A model generated the notes under the pieces. That model was not told where the DNA came from. It made no database searches and saw only the letters and a list, made by a program, of their open reading frames with translations. Of a stretch of DNA of 35,761 nucleotides, positions 14,870 to 23,120 are shown one piece after another. Location of the stretch: positions 1 through 35,761 of the forward strand of contig SBBM01000011.1 of the NCBI GenBank assembly GCA_005239725.1, given 5' to 3'. The position numbers and the translations under genes are program-made. This DNA comes from Planctomycetales bacterium. Lineage in GTDB: Bacteria > Omnitrophota > Gorgyraeia > Gygaellales > Profunditerraquicolaceae. Position 1 is the stretch's first letter, and the number at the start of each line of letters is the position of its first letter.

Positions 14870-15864
14870 AGCTTTCTGGTAAACGTGTAAATAAAAAGGC
14901 TTCCGCCTAATATCCCGGTAATCACCCCGACCGGAAACTCCATAGGTGCAATTATTGTCCTGGCTAAAGTATCGCAGAAAATCAAAAAGATAGCCCCGCT
15001 TAAAAAAGAAGTGATTAAAAGGACGCGATGGTCGTTTCCTATAAGCAGGCGCATAAAATGCGGAACAATAAGCCCGACAAATCCGATTATGCCGGCGATG
15101 GATACGCTAAAGCCTGTAAGTAACGATGTAAGGATAAAAAGCAACCTTTTGCTCTTTTCTACATTTATACCTAAGTGCAATGCCTCTTCTTCGCCTAACG
15201 AAAAGGCGTTTAAGTCGAAGCAGAAAATATAGGCGGCCATCAGGCCAAAAATTGACATTCCCAGCGCCGCCTTTATTAATAACCAATTCGGCTGCTCCAA
15301 TGACCCCATTATCCAGAAGATAATTCCGTGAAGGTCTTCGGCGCGGGAAATGGCCATAATCAACATAATTAGCGATGAGCATATAAAGCTTAGCATTACC
15401 CCGCAAAGTAAAAGCCCCTGAATTCTCAATATATCCTGTTTTATGCTCAAGATATACACCAGGGTTATCACGCAAATGCCACCGATGAATCCCAATACCG
15501 GTAGGCTGAATACGCCGAGAATATTTTGCATGCGCAAAACGATATTCAGACATACGCCCAGCGCCGCCCCTCCTGAAATACCTAATGTATATGGCTCAAC
15601 CAGCGGGTTGCGAAACATACCCTGCAGGATTACGCCGGCAAGGCTTAAGGCGCCCCCGATAGCAAATGCAAGGAGAATCCGCGGCAGCCGGATATCAAAA
15701 AGGATGACAAACCTGGTATCAGCCCTTCCTTTTGAGATTATTTCGCCGATTTTTCCCGCCGGGATATTAACTGTCCCCCAAAAGAAGGAAAAAATGGATA
15801 CAATTAAAAGCAGGATAAGTAAAATCCCGGTTAGAGTTGCCCACTTTAAAATTTTATTATTCAT
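14863..15864 (-). CDS. btuC: Corrinoid ABC transporter permease BtuC
   Basis: A 333-residue FecCD-family permease with about ten transmembrane helices. Family markers are RLPRILLAFAIGGALSLAGVILQGMFRNPLVEPYTLGISGGAALG near residues 58-102, GSLEQ, the ATPase-coupling region LGINVEKSKR, and GFVGLIVPHFMRLLIGNDHR. It overlaps btuF by 8 nt and btuD by 7 nt. Specificity for corrinoid rather than siderophore or heme is inferred from the B12 context. Confidence 0.9.
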   Translation of the reverse strand: MNNKILKWATLTGILLILLLIVSIFSFFWGTVNIPAGKIGEIISKGRADTRFVILFDIRLPRILLAFAIGGALSLAGVILQGMFRNPLVEPYTLGISGGAALGVCLNIVLRMQNILGVFSLPVLGFIGGICVITLVYILSIKQDILRIQGLLLCGVMLSFICSSLIMLIMAISRAEDLHGIIFWIMGSLEQPNWLLIKAALGMSIFGLMAAYIFCFDLNAFSLGEEEALHLGINVEKSKRLLFILTSLLTGFSVSIAGIIGFVGLIVPHFMRLLIGNDHRVLLITSFLSGAIFLIFCDTLARTIIAPMEFPVGVITGILGGSLFIYTFTRKLC

Positions 15865-16729
15865 TGCTTAATTCAGGATGCAAAATTTTAACCATCTTCT
15901 GCAATGTTTCCGCAAAACTTAGAGGAGTAACGCTGCAAAATTCGTCAGAATCTATGATATAAATTTTTCTATTTTTTACGGCATTCACGGAGGGGTATTT
16001 TTTCCAGCTTTTTTTCTCCTCTTCTCCGGTTATGCCCATAGTAGTAATAAGGATGATATCCGGATTCTGTTTCAAAACTTCCTCCCGGCTATATTGCCCG
16101 CTTGCGGCGTCTTTGGCTATGTTTATCCCCCCTGCCATTTCGATAAAGTCATTTATAAAGTATTCGCGGGTAGCCACAAATAAGGGATTTGCGCCTATTT
16201 GCGCCATTACCCTGGGCCTGGTGGCCACCGATGTTTTATAACGTATAGAATTTACCTTTGTGCGCGCCTCTTTTATTATATTTTCAGCCTCCTGATATTT
16301 TCCGATAGTTTTTCCCACTTTCAGGAAATTCGCGCATACTCCTTCAAAATCATATTCTTGGGACATTTCAATGACGTTAATTTTTAGTTCTCTTAATTTC
16401 TCTATCTGCTGCCGGTTAGTGAGGGAAGTTGCAAATACAAGGTCGGGTTTTAGGGAAATAATTTTTTCTATACTCACGTTTATTACTGTGCCCACTTTTT
16501 CCTTTTTTCTGGCATCTTCAGGTCGGTTGCAATACAGGGTATTGCCTACGATGCGGTCCCCTGCGCCAAGTAGATAAAGTTCCTCGGTTACAGCAACGCC
16601 TAAAGAGATGATTCTTTCGGGGTAGGCAAAAACCGCGGCTGGCTTAAACGCATAGAAAAGCATCTGCGTCATTGCCAGGAGCCATAGCCGACGAAGGAAT
16701 CCCGTGTTTAAACAACTTCCAGGAAGCAA
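15857..16729 (-). CDS. btuF: Corrinoid-binding periplasmic protein BtuF
   Basis: A 290-residue class III periplasmic binding protein (BtuF/FhuD fold). An N-terminal export signal (LRRLWLLAMTQMLFYAF, cleavage near AVFA) is followed by PERIISLGVAVTEELYLLGAGDRIVGN. Further family blocks are KVGTVINVSIEKIISLKPDLVFAT, the long connecting helix, NPDIILITT and the C-terminal YPSVNAVKNRKIYIID. The listed start is TTG with GGGAG about 9 nt upstream, overlapping the preceding gene by 22 nt; an ATG at 16672 would give a shorter signal peptide with no SD. It delivers corrinoid to BtuCD. Confidence 0.88.
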   Translation of the reverse strand: MLPGSCLNTGFLRRLWLLAMTQMLFYAFKPAAVFAYPERIISLGVAVTEELYLLGAGDRIVGNTLYCNRPEDARKKEKVGTVINVSIEKIISLKPDLVFATSLTNRQQIEKLRELKINVIEMSQEYDFEGVCANFLKVGKTIGKYQEAENIIKEARTKVNSIRYKTSVATRPRVMAQIGANPLFVATREYFINDFIEMAGGINIAKDAASGQYSREEVLKQNPDIILITTMGITGEEEKKSWKKYPSVNAVKNRKIYIIDSDEFCSVTPLSFAETLQKMVKILHPELSNE

Positions 16730-17358
16730 TATTTTTCTCCCGAGGTAATTTTACCGACATGAAAACTTACCGGATTTTTGAATAATGGGCCGTCGTAGAC
16801 AAAGGTATGGAATTCCCCTTTTTCCCCGCACAAATCAATGTGGCCAAAGGCTTTTAAATCCTCCGTGAATTCGGCATTAACCTGCCTGCCAAGCCAATCT
16901 TTTCCCAATATGCCTTTCTGCACCGAAACCACGATTGATTTAAATCCCGCGCCGATAATCTCATTGATTAATCTTGAGGTATCTTTTGTCCAGATGGGGA
17001 AAATTCCTTCTATTTTTGCTTCGGCGCAAATACCGTCTATCCAATCTTTATGTTCCTGTAGATAAATGTCTCCGAAGACAATCCCCCCTATCCTTTTTTC
17101 TTTTTTAAACTTGTCGATTAGGTTAATAAACTCCCGGCGGTATTCTTTGTCCGGCATAGGCTTTTGCAGGAACGGGATATCTATTGAAGCCGCCTGTCTT
17201 TCAATTATCCGGCTGGATAAGCCGTGGGATATGGAATTGTTTCCTCTTGAATCCGCAAAATTGATAATGTTGACAATATCATATCCTTCAGATTTTGCTT
17301 TATAACAGGCAAAGCAACTGTCTTTGCCTCCGCTCCAGAGTGCAATGGCCTTTTTCAT
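16708..17358 (-). CDS. DUF71/COG2102 PP-loop ATPase (diphthine-ammonia ligase family), B12-associated
   Basis: A 216-residue adenine-nucleotide alpha-hydrolase. The PP-loop SGGKDS is at residues 9-14. The family signature blocks GIVFGDIYLQEHKDWI and GEKGEFHTFVYDGP are present. Eukaryotic and archaeal members amidate diphthine on EF2, which bacteria lack. A bacterial subgroup near btuFCD has been predicted by comparative genomics to act in B12 salvage. This gene fits that group: it overlaps btuF, and its ATG overlaps the cbpB stop (ATGA). A corrinoid amide-forming or remodelling reaction is inferred, not shown. Confidence 0.85.
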   Translation of the reverse strand: MKKAIALWSGGKDSCFACYKAKSEGYDIVNIINFADSRGNNSISHGLSSRIIERQAASIDIPFLQKPMPDKEYRREFINLIDKFKKEKRIGGIVFGDIYLQEHKDWIDGICAEAKIEGIFPIWTKDTSRLINEIIGAGFKSIVVSVQKGILGKDWLGRQVNAEFTEDLKAFGHIDLCGEKGEFHTFVYDGPLFKNPVSFHVGKITSGEKYCFLEVV

Positions 17359-18665
17359 GCTAAAGCGTATTGGTATTGAAGGTTTTTTAACCCCTCAGAC
17401 CTTAAGCAAAGCGCTTCCTTTCTTTGGGCAATAACCTTAAAAGCATGTTCGATTATCTTCTTATAGAATTCACAAAAAACCGATTTCTGCCGCATCCCGC
17501 CCAATGCGTGTAATTCTGCCGGGCAGGGTGCTCCGCAAATATTCCGCAAGGCGCATGTATCGCATTCTTCTATTGCCTCAACCTTACGTGATCTGATTTT
17601 TTTAAATGCCGGCGAAGCCATGGCATCCGTTATTGAGTCTTTAAAAATATTTCCTCCGGAAAATCCTTTAAGCCCGATAAATTCTCCGCAGGGGATCATT
17701 TCCCCTGAGGCGGTAATCGTAAAGAAACACCTGCCCCCTCCGCAGGGAGAAATGTCGCACATAAGCCTGCGTGCCGTAGGAGCGACTATGGCTAAAATTA
17801 CATTTGCAAAATTCCCGACGATTATTTTATATTTTGACTTTTTCGATAGCGCCATGGCAGTATCAACTGCCCGGATGAAGTTGTTGGCAAAGACATCCTG
17901 GTCCGGCTTTAGGCCCCGGCTATTTTTTTGGGTCAGCCTGACCGGATTAAGTAAAACGCAGGGAACGCGTTTTTTATGCAAGAATTTAACCATCTGCGGG
18001 AGATTGTGTACATTATGTTTCGTTACTGTGGTAATGACATTCAGGCCCGGGTAGCCGTCAAGCCAATCCAGGGCCAAAAGCGCCTTTTTAAAGTTTCCGC
18101 CGTTTGCGGCATCCGGCCTTAAACGGTTATTTATTAGCGCAGTGCTTGCGTCAAGGGATATCCCTACCCCCACACGGTATCGCATTAGGAAGACGGCATC
18201 TTCCTTTTTCATTAAGGTGGCATTAGTCTGTAGGCCAAATTTAAAATGTCTATGATACTTGTGGATGGCGAAAAATACGGCATCTTTCACCAGGAGCGGC
18301 TCGCTGGCGTGAAAGATAATTACCGGTTTACGTTTTTTGCCGGCAAAATAATTTTGAATTTTCCCCAGAATAAAATCCAGCTCTTTTGTGCTCATGGAGC
18401 GCCCATTAACGCGCGTCTTAAGCGGAACATAGCAATAAGGACAGCGCGCATTGCACCTATCAGTAGGGTCAATATAGATAGCGCTTAATTCTGTAGAGAA
18501 CCGGAAATCATTTATTTCCCGGTCAAGCCGGTTTTTAAATTTTTCATAGAGGGATATTGCATCCCGGGGGATAAACGGGCCTATCCCCCAGAATGCATTA
18601 TCCGCATCCAGAAAAACAGTATTATCGAAACTATCTTTCCAAACCGCCAATCCTTTTGAGCTCAT
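17355..18665 (-). CDS. cbpB: Radical SAM/SPASM peptide-modifying enzyme, CbpB-like
   Basis: A 436-residue radical SAM protein. The CxxxCxxC motif CNARCPYC lies near residues 71-78. Radical SAM core strands follow, and a C-terminal Cys-rich SPASM-type region (CDISPCGGGRC, then CDTCALRNICGAPC) would hold auxiliary Fe-S clusters, as in peptide maturases. It begins with SSKGLAVWKDSFDNTVFLDADNAFW. The frame is open to 18755, but that would overlap the small peptide gene by 76 nt with a basic, unconserved-looking stretch, so I prefer the ATG at 18665, 14 nt after the peptide stop. No SD is visible; coupling is likely. It matches what I recall of CbpB, the cobalamin-cluster-associated maturase of CbpA. 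Confidence 0.82.
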   Translation of the reverse strand: MSSKGLAVWKDSFDNTVFLDADNAFWGIGPFIPRDAISLYEKFKNRLDREINDFRFSTELSAIYIDPTDRCNARCPYCYVPLKTRVNGRSMSTKELDFILGKIQNYFAGKKRKPVIIFHASEPLLVKDAVFFAIHKYHRHFKFGLQTNATLMKKEDAVFLMRYRVGVGISLDASTALINNRLRPDAANGGNFKKALLALDWLDGYPGLNVITTVTKHNVHNLPQMVKFLHKKRVPCVLLNPVRLTQKNSRGLKPDQDVFANNFIRAVDTAMALSKKSKYKIIVGNFANVILAIVAPTARRLMCDISPCGGGRCFFTITASGEMIPCGEFIGLKGFSGGNIFKDSITDAMASPAFKKIRSRKVEAIEECDTCALRNICGAPCPAELHALGGMRQKSVFCEFYKKIIEHAFKVIAQRKEALCLRSEGLKNLQYQYALA

Positions 18666-18679
18666 GCTTGTGTCAGAAA

Positions 18680-18832
18680 TTATAAAAGTGACTTCTTTTT
18701 TGGTACGTCTCCGTACATCACGAAATGCGATAACCCGTTTGCGGTCCTGGCGCATTTTAGCCTGTAAGAAACTGTATCGGTTTTGGCTGCTGCGCGTTTT
18801 TCCGCGCGTACTTTTTGCCCTTTCTTAACCAT
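18680..18832 (-). CDS. cbpA: Small modified-peptide precursor, CbpA-like
   Basis: A 50-residue peptide with a very strong SD (AAAAGGAGGTGAG) 4 nt before its ATG, so it is clearly translated. The frame is open 36 codons upstream through an intergenic stretch, which I discount. Residues 1-20 are a basic Lys/Arg/Ala leader. Residues 21-46 (VSYRLKCARTANGLSHFVMY, then GDVPKKK) contain the only Cys (27), two Tyr, His and Met: a plausible core for radical SAM modification. It lies between cbiB and the SPASM enzyme. Assignment as CbpA rests on size, position and remembered motif; the mature product and its function are unknown. Confidence 0.75.
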   Translation of the reverse strand: MVKKGQKVRAEKRAAAKTDTVSYRLKCARTANGLSHFVMYGDVPKKKSLL

Positions 18833-18835
18833 ATT

Positions 18836-18848
18836 CTCACCTCCTTTT
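18836..18848 (-). promoter_or_regulatory. Near-perfect ribosome binding site of cbpA
   Basis: AAAAGGAGGTGAG complements almost the full anti-SD. Other genes in this operon have poor or no SD, so the peptide is probably made in excess over its maturase. Confidence 0.75.
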
Positions 18849-18867
18849 AAGCACAATAATTTGCTAC

Positions 18868-19833
18868 TTAGCGAAATTCCGCCGCAGGCGGAACATTCAT
18901 TAAAAATAATAATCCTATCGTTAGAAACAAAAATGAGCATAAATAAACAATGCGTATACTTTCGCGGATATGCTTAATTTCTAAGGGATAAATTTTATCG
19001 CCTATGAGCGGTTTTTCAACCGGAAGGGAATTGTAAAAATTTTTCCCGCCTAATTGTATTTTTAATGCTCCTGCCATTGCTGCTTCCGCAGCCGCGCCAT
19101 TATTTTCCTGGCTTTTAAAAAAGTATTTTACCATCCACTTAAACGAAGTAAAACCCCATTTTCCGCAAAGCCATCCGGATACCACGATTAAAAAAGAGGT
19201 TATTTTTGCCGGGATGAAGTTAACCCATCCGTCAAGTTTTGCTGCGGGTTTTCCAAACTCGATAAACCTCTCGCTGCGGTAACCGACCATTGAATCCAAC
19301 GTGTTTATTGCCTTATATGCCCAGGCTAATATTGGGCCGCCCAGAAAGGCATAAAATAAGGGCGCCACTATTCCATCCATTGTGCTTTCTGCTACGGTTT
19401 CCAGGGTTGCCCTGATCATTTCTTTTTCTTCCAGGTTGTCCGTGTCTCTTCCCACGATCATGGAGAGGCTTTTGCGCGCCGCAGTCAAATCGCGTTTCTC
19501 TAAATCCGTATATACCCTGCGGGATTCAATAGCAAGCGACTTCACCGAAAGTGAAAAATAGATAAGCATTGCTGAATAGGCATAATAAATAACCGGGTGC
19601 ATCATTCTGACCAATTGTAAACTCCCCCATACTAAAATTACAGTTGTCCCTACTACTAAAATTACCAGTGCTATCCCGGCCGGAAATTTGTTGAACTTTC
19701 CGGTATTTAATTTTTTCTCCAGTCCTCCGATTTGCCTTCCGATAATTCTTACCGGATGCCAGTGCCATTGCGGGTCGCCAAAAATTAAATCCATTATATA
19801 TCCTGCCAAAATAATAAATATCAGGTTATTCAT
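18868..19833 (-). CDS. cbiB: Adenosylcobinamide-phosphate synthase CbiB
   Basis: A 321-residue integral membrane protein of the CbiB/CobD family, which attaches aminopropanol (or its phosphate) to adenosylcobyric acid. Diagnostic blocks are DLIFGDPQWHWHPVRIIGRQIGGLE at the start, IVGRDTDNLEEKEMIRATLETVAESTMDGIVAPLFYAFLGGPILAWAYKAINTLDSMVGYR in the middle (cited in parts), and FGKPAAKLDDW-like sequence after. Four to five helices are visible. Its ATG overlaps the cobQ stop (ATGA). Confidence 0.93.
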   Translation of the reverse strand: MNNLIFIILAGYIMDLIFGDPQWHWHPVRIIGRQIGGLEKKLNTGKFNKFPAGIALVILVVGTTVILVWGSLQLVRMMHPVIYYAYSAMLIYFSLSVKSLAIESRRVYTDLEKRDLTAARKSLSMIVGRDTDNLEEKEMIRATLETVAESTMDGIVAPLFYAFLGGPILAWAYKAINTLDSMVGYRSERFIEFGKPAAKLDGWVNFIPAKITSFLIVVSGWLCGKWGFTSFKWMVKYFFKSQENNGAAAEAAMAGALKIQLGGKNFYNSLPVEKPLIGDKIYPLEIKHIRESIRIVYLCSFLFLTIGLLFLMNVPPAAEFR

Positions 19834-21320
19834 TGTTTGGAATGTAGAATTTTATACAGTAATTTCAGGTTTATATTTTTTCTCACTAAATCCGCCAGTT
19901 TATCAAACTCGCTTTCTAAATTAAGAATATCTTCCTTTACCGGCAGGCCCGGCAGGTTTTTACGTTTTCTAATTCCATTTAAAAAATTCCGGCGGAAGTT
20001 GTAACTATCAAAAACTCCATGCAGATAGGTGCCCCAGATGCGCCCGTCATTAGTCTGTGCGCCATCAAAGCATTTCTTATCTTTTATTTTGAACACCGGC
20101 TGCAGGCGGCCCTGAACAATAGTTTTGCCGTGATGTATTTCATATCCATTTACTTCCAGTCCGGAAGAAATATGAATTGCCTTTGTTTGCGAAAGTGTCT
20201 TTTCGGACTTAAAATCGGTACGTATTGGCAATAATCCTAATCCTTCGATTTTACCTGAACCGGATTCTATTTTTAGGCGGTCGCGTATTGAATTACCCAT
20301 CATTTGATAGCCACCACAAATGCCGACTAAACCAGCGGATAGCGGATAGCGGATAGCGGATATGATTTTATCGGCAAGGCCGGATTGTCTTAACCATAGC
20401 AAATCGGCGATAGTGTTTTTTGTGCCAGGGAGGATGATCACATCTAAATTTTTTAATTGCATCTTATCGGTTACATAATATAAATTTACATCTCGTTCGC
20501 TTTCCAGGGCATCAAAATCCGTAAAATTAGATATGTGCGGCAGTTTAATCACTGCGATATTTATCGGCTTTTGTTTTTCGATTTGCGCATTTTCTTTTTC
20601 TAGTACAACTCCGTCCTCTTCGGGTATTTTTATATCTTTAAAGTAAGGGATGACCCCTAAAACCGGCTTTGCAGTCCTTTTCTCTAAAAAGCGCAATCCA
20701 TCGGCGAGTAGAGTTTTGTCTCCCCGGAATTTATTGATAATAAAACCCTTGATCTTTTTCCTGTCCGGCGGGCGTAGTAATTCCAGGGTTCCTACCAACG
20801 AAGCGAATACTCCCCCTTTATCAATATCTCCTACCAGGATTACCGGTGATTTGGCGATATGCGCCATATGCATATTGACGATGTCATTTTTCCTTAAATT
20901 TATCTCCGCAGGGCTGCCGGCACCTTCGATTACAATTATTTCGTATCTTTTTTTCAACCTGCGAAAAGAATCAAGCGCGCCTTTTAATAGCCTTTTTCTT
21001 TGTGAATAATAAGCTTTTGGCTGCATGTTGGCAATGGGCCTTCCATGCAGAATAACCTGGGCATTTACGTCAGTCATCGGCTTAATTAATATCGGGTTCA
21101 TATCCACGTGCGGCTCTATCCTGGCTGCCTGCGCCTGAACGACCTGCGCCCTCCCCATCTCTCCACCCTCTTTAGTAACGAAAGAATTAAGCGACATATT
21201 TTGGGCTTTAAAAGGGCAGACGCTGAATCCATCCCGGAAGAATATGCGGCATAAAGCGGCAACTACTACGCTCTTGCCTACCGAAGAACCTGTGCCCTGA
21301 ACCATAATTGCCTTCGCCAT
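19830..21320 (-). CDS. cobQ: Cobyric acid synthase CobQ/CbiP
   Basis: A 496-residue glutamine-dependent amidotransferase that amidates the b, d, e and g side chains of adenosylcobyrinic acid a,c-diamide. The N-terminal synthetase domain has the P-loop MVQGTGSSVGKS and PFKAQNMSLNS. The C-terminal glutaminase domain has the nucleophile Cys in GLVGICGGYQMMG and the His in IWGTYLHGVFD. A fourfold AGCGGAT heptamer (20334-20361) encodes IRYPLSAG just before the nucleophile motif; it keeps the frame here. The start lies 4 nt after the cobD stop and lacks an SD. Confidence 0.94.
   Translation of the reverse strand: MAKAIMVQGTGSSVGKSVVVAALCRIFFRDGFSVCPFKAQNMSLNSFVTKEGGEMGRAQVVQAQAARIEPHVDMNPILIKPMTDVNAQVILHGRPIANMQPKAYYSQRKRLLKGALDSFRRLKKRYEIIVIEGAGSPAEINLRKNDIVNMHMAHIAKSPVILVGDIDKGGVFASLVGTLELLRPPDRKKIKGFIINKFRGDKTLLADGLRFLEKRTAKPVLGVIPYFKDIKIPEEDGVVLEKENAQIEKQKPINIAVIKLPHISNFTDFDALESERDVNLYYVTDKMQLKNLDVIILPGTKNTIADLLWLRQSGLADKIISAIRYPLSAGLVGICGGYQMMGNSIRDRLKIESGSGKIEGLGLLPIRTDFKSEKTLSQTKAIHISSGLEVNGYEIHHGKTIVQGRLQPVFKIKDKKCFDGAQTNDGRIWGTYLHGVFDSYNFRRNFLNGIRKRKNLPGLPVKEDILNLESEFDKLADLVRKNINLKLLYKILHSKQ
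20334..20361 (-). repeat. Heptanucleotide tandem repeat (4 x AGCGGAT) inside cobQ
   Basis: Four exact copies of AGCGGAT on the plus strand lie in the glutaminase linker of cobQ. Seven is not a multiple of three, so gain or loss of one copy would shift the reading frame. Confidence 0.9.
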
Positions 21321-21324
21321 ATTT

Positions 21325-22395
21325 TTATGAAATTTCCTGCAAAACCTTTATCAGTTTTTTATTTTCATTATCTTTACGCACTGCTATCCGGATAAAACGG
21401 CTATCCAGGCCGCGGAAATTGCTGCAATCCCTTAAAAGCAATCCTCTTCTGCCACAATAATCACAGAGTCTATGCGACTTTATTTTCCCCTTTAAAATCT
21501 CGCAAAAAATAAAGTTTGCCGAAGGCGGATATGGCTTGAGGTATTTGATTCTGTTCAGCGCATCGAATAGTTTTTGCCTTTCCCTGAACATATAACTTCT
21601 GCTTTCCTCAATGAAAGATTTGTCCTTGATGGCCTGTATTCCGGCTATTTGCGCAAAAGAATTTACCGCCCAGGGCTGGCGAAAAGGCGAAATCCTTTTG
21701 ATTAGAGCTCTGCCAGCGACAAGATACCCGATTCTTAATCCCGGCAGGGCGAAAAACTTGGTCAGGGAGCGCAAAACCAGGAGATTTTTCTTTCGATAGA
21801 CGGATTTAATCATTGAAAACTTATCCGGCTCATTTACAAAATCCATAAACGCCTCATCAATAACCAGGAAAATTCCCATTTTTGCGCATTCTTCCGCCAG
21901 GCATTCCAGTTCCTTTCGCTCAAATAAAAATCCGGCGGGATTGTTAGGATTGCAGATGAACAAAGAGTCTACCCGGCCAAGGTATTTTTTTATTTCATCC
22001 ATGGGCTTCCGGGGCATTGTACCAAAAAGATCAAGAAATGTGTTTTTGCCCCCTGATAATTCTATCGCCCTTTCGTATTCCCCGAAGGCAGGGATAGGGA
22101 TTAACGCGCGTTTTAATTTCAGCGCGGAAACAATCAGAAAAATAAGCTCAACACTGCCGTTACCTATAAGCAGATATTCCCGCGGCACACCGAGATATGC
22201 CGCAAGGGATTTTTTTATGTTCCGGCATTCCGGGTCAGGATAATCAGAAATTTTTTTGATATTTCTAAGAATATTTTCCTTGACCGCCGGAGAAAAGCCC
22301 AATGGATTGATATTTGCGCTGAAATCAATCAGGTCCTTATTTTTTAAGCCGTATTTTTCGATAGCCTCTTCTATATTCCCGCCGTGGCAAAGCAT
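21325..22395 (-). CDS. cobD: L-threonine-O-3-phosphate decarboxylase CobD
   Basis: A 356-residue PLP-dependent fold-type I enzyme close to HisC but in the CobD group. It begins with HGGNIEEAIEKYGL and DFSANINPLGF, typical of CobD. The PLP-binding Lys lies in SLTKFFALPGLRIGY. Other markers are ICNPNNPAGFLF, VIDEAFMDF and the C-terminal RDCSNFRGLDSRFIRIAVR. It makes (R)-1-aminopropan-2-ol phosphate, the linker attached by CbiB. It overlaps cobS by 25 nt. HisC activity is a remote alternative, made unlikely by the context. Confidence 0.92.
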   Translation of the reverse strand: MLCHGGNIEEAIEKYGLKNKDLIDFSANINPLGFSPAVKENILRNIKKISDYPDPECRNIKKSLAAYLGVPREYLLIGNGSVELIFLIVSALKLKRALIPIPAFGEYERAIELSGGKNTFLDLFGTMPRKPMDEIKKYLGRVDSLFICNPNNPAGFLFERKELECLAEECAKMGIFLVIDEAFMDFVNEPDKFSMIKSVYRKKNLLVLRSLTKFFALPGLRIGYLVAGRALIKRISPFRQPWAVNSFAQIAGIQAIKDKSFIEESRSYMFRERQKLFDALNRIKYLKPYPPSANFIFCEILKGKIKSHRLCDYCGRRGLLLRDCSNFRGLDSRFIRIAVRKDNENKKLIKVLQEIS

Positions 22396-23120
22396 AATAA
22401 TAAAAGGATTAGTATTTCATTTAATTCTACTATAGCGCCCAGGATATCTCCTGTTAGCCCGGATAACTTTTTATTTATTGATGCGGAAAATAAATATGTA
22501 AACAGAGTAACCGCGATAAATATAAGGAATCCGGTTTTACCGGAAATAAAAACCGAGATTAATAGGGCCAGAACCCCAAGCTGCGCAGATTGCCCGGGAG
22601 TTAAAGCACCGAAGAAAATTTTTGCCTTGCCTTCGGAGCGGGCATAATTAAATAAACAGAGCGGCAAGATAAGCGATGTGCGGCTTAAAAAGCACGTCAG
22701 GACTAAAGCGGAATTTCTTTCGCCGGGGCCCAGAGAGCACAATAGCGCAAATTTTAATACGATAACGCATGTTATACCCAATGCGCCCATTGTCCCGATA
22801 TGCGGCTCACGGAGGATTTCTAACAATTTTTCTCTTTCTTTTTTGCCGCTTAAGAGCGCGTCAAGGGTATCCGCTAATCCGTCTAAATGAAGTCCGCCGC
22901 TAAGAATGGTAAGGAAAACAGTTAATATCGCGCCGGCCAATATTGATGAAGCAGAGAAAGATAAAAGAAGGATATTTAGCCCGGCCATGATTAAGCCTAA
23001 CAATATTCCCACTAAGGGAAAATAGGTCAGGCTGGAAGAAAGCCCCTTTTGATGCGGGGGATTATTTCCCGGCAGGGAAATAATCGTCAAAAATTGAAGT
23101 GCAAATAAAAAATTCGGCAT
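22371..23120 (-). CDS. cobS: Adenosylcobinamide-GDP ribazoletransferase CobS
   Basis: A 249-residue polytopic membrane protein that joins adenosylcobinamide-GDP to alpha-ribazole phosphate, the last assembly step of the nucleotide loop. The family signature is GGLHLDGLADTLDALLSGKKEREKLLEILREPHIGTMG (cited in part; near residues 75-112), with catalytic Asp residues. The start FALQFLTIISLPG matches the family N-terminus. Its ATG overlaps the cobT stop by 1 nt (TAATG). Confidence 0.93.
   Translation of the reverse strand: MPNFLFALQFLTIISLPGNNPPHQKGLSSSLTYFPLVGILLGLIMAGLNILLLSFSASSILAGAILTVFLTILSGGLHLDGLADTLDALLSGKKEREKLLEILREPHIGTMGALGITCVIVLKFALLCSLGPGERNSALVLTCFLSRTSLILPLCLFNYARSEGKAKIFFGALTPGQSAQLGVLALLISVFISGKTGFLIFIAVTLFTYLFSASINKKLSGLTGDILGAIVELNEILILLLLCFATAGI

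Noticed and set aside
18666-18755. Longer N-terminus of the CbpB-like enzyme
   Set aside because: It overlaps cbpA by 76 nt and encodes a basic stretch that looks like a shadow of that gene; the start at 18665 follows the peptide stop.
18833-18940. N-terminal extension of the cbpA frame
   Set aside because: It runs back into the 3' end of cbiB and lacks a ribosome site, while ATG 18832 has a near-perfect one.
20334-20361. Heptamer array as a CRISPR or iteron-like element
   Set aside because: Units are 7 bp without spacers and lie inside the cobQ coding sequence.
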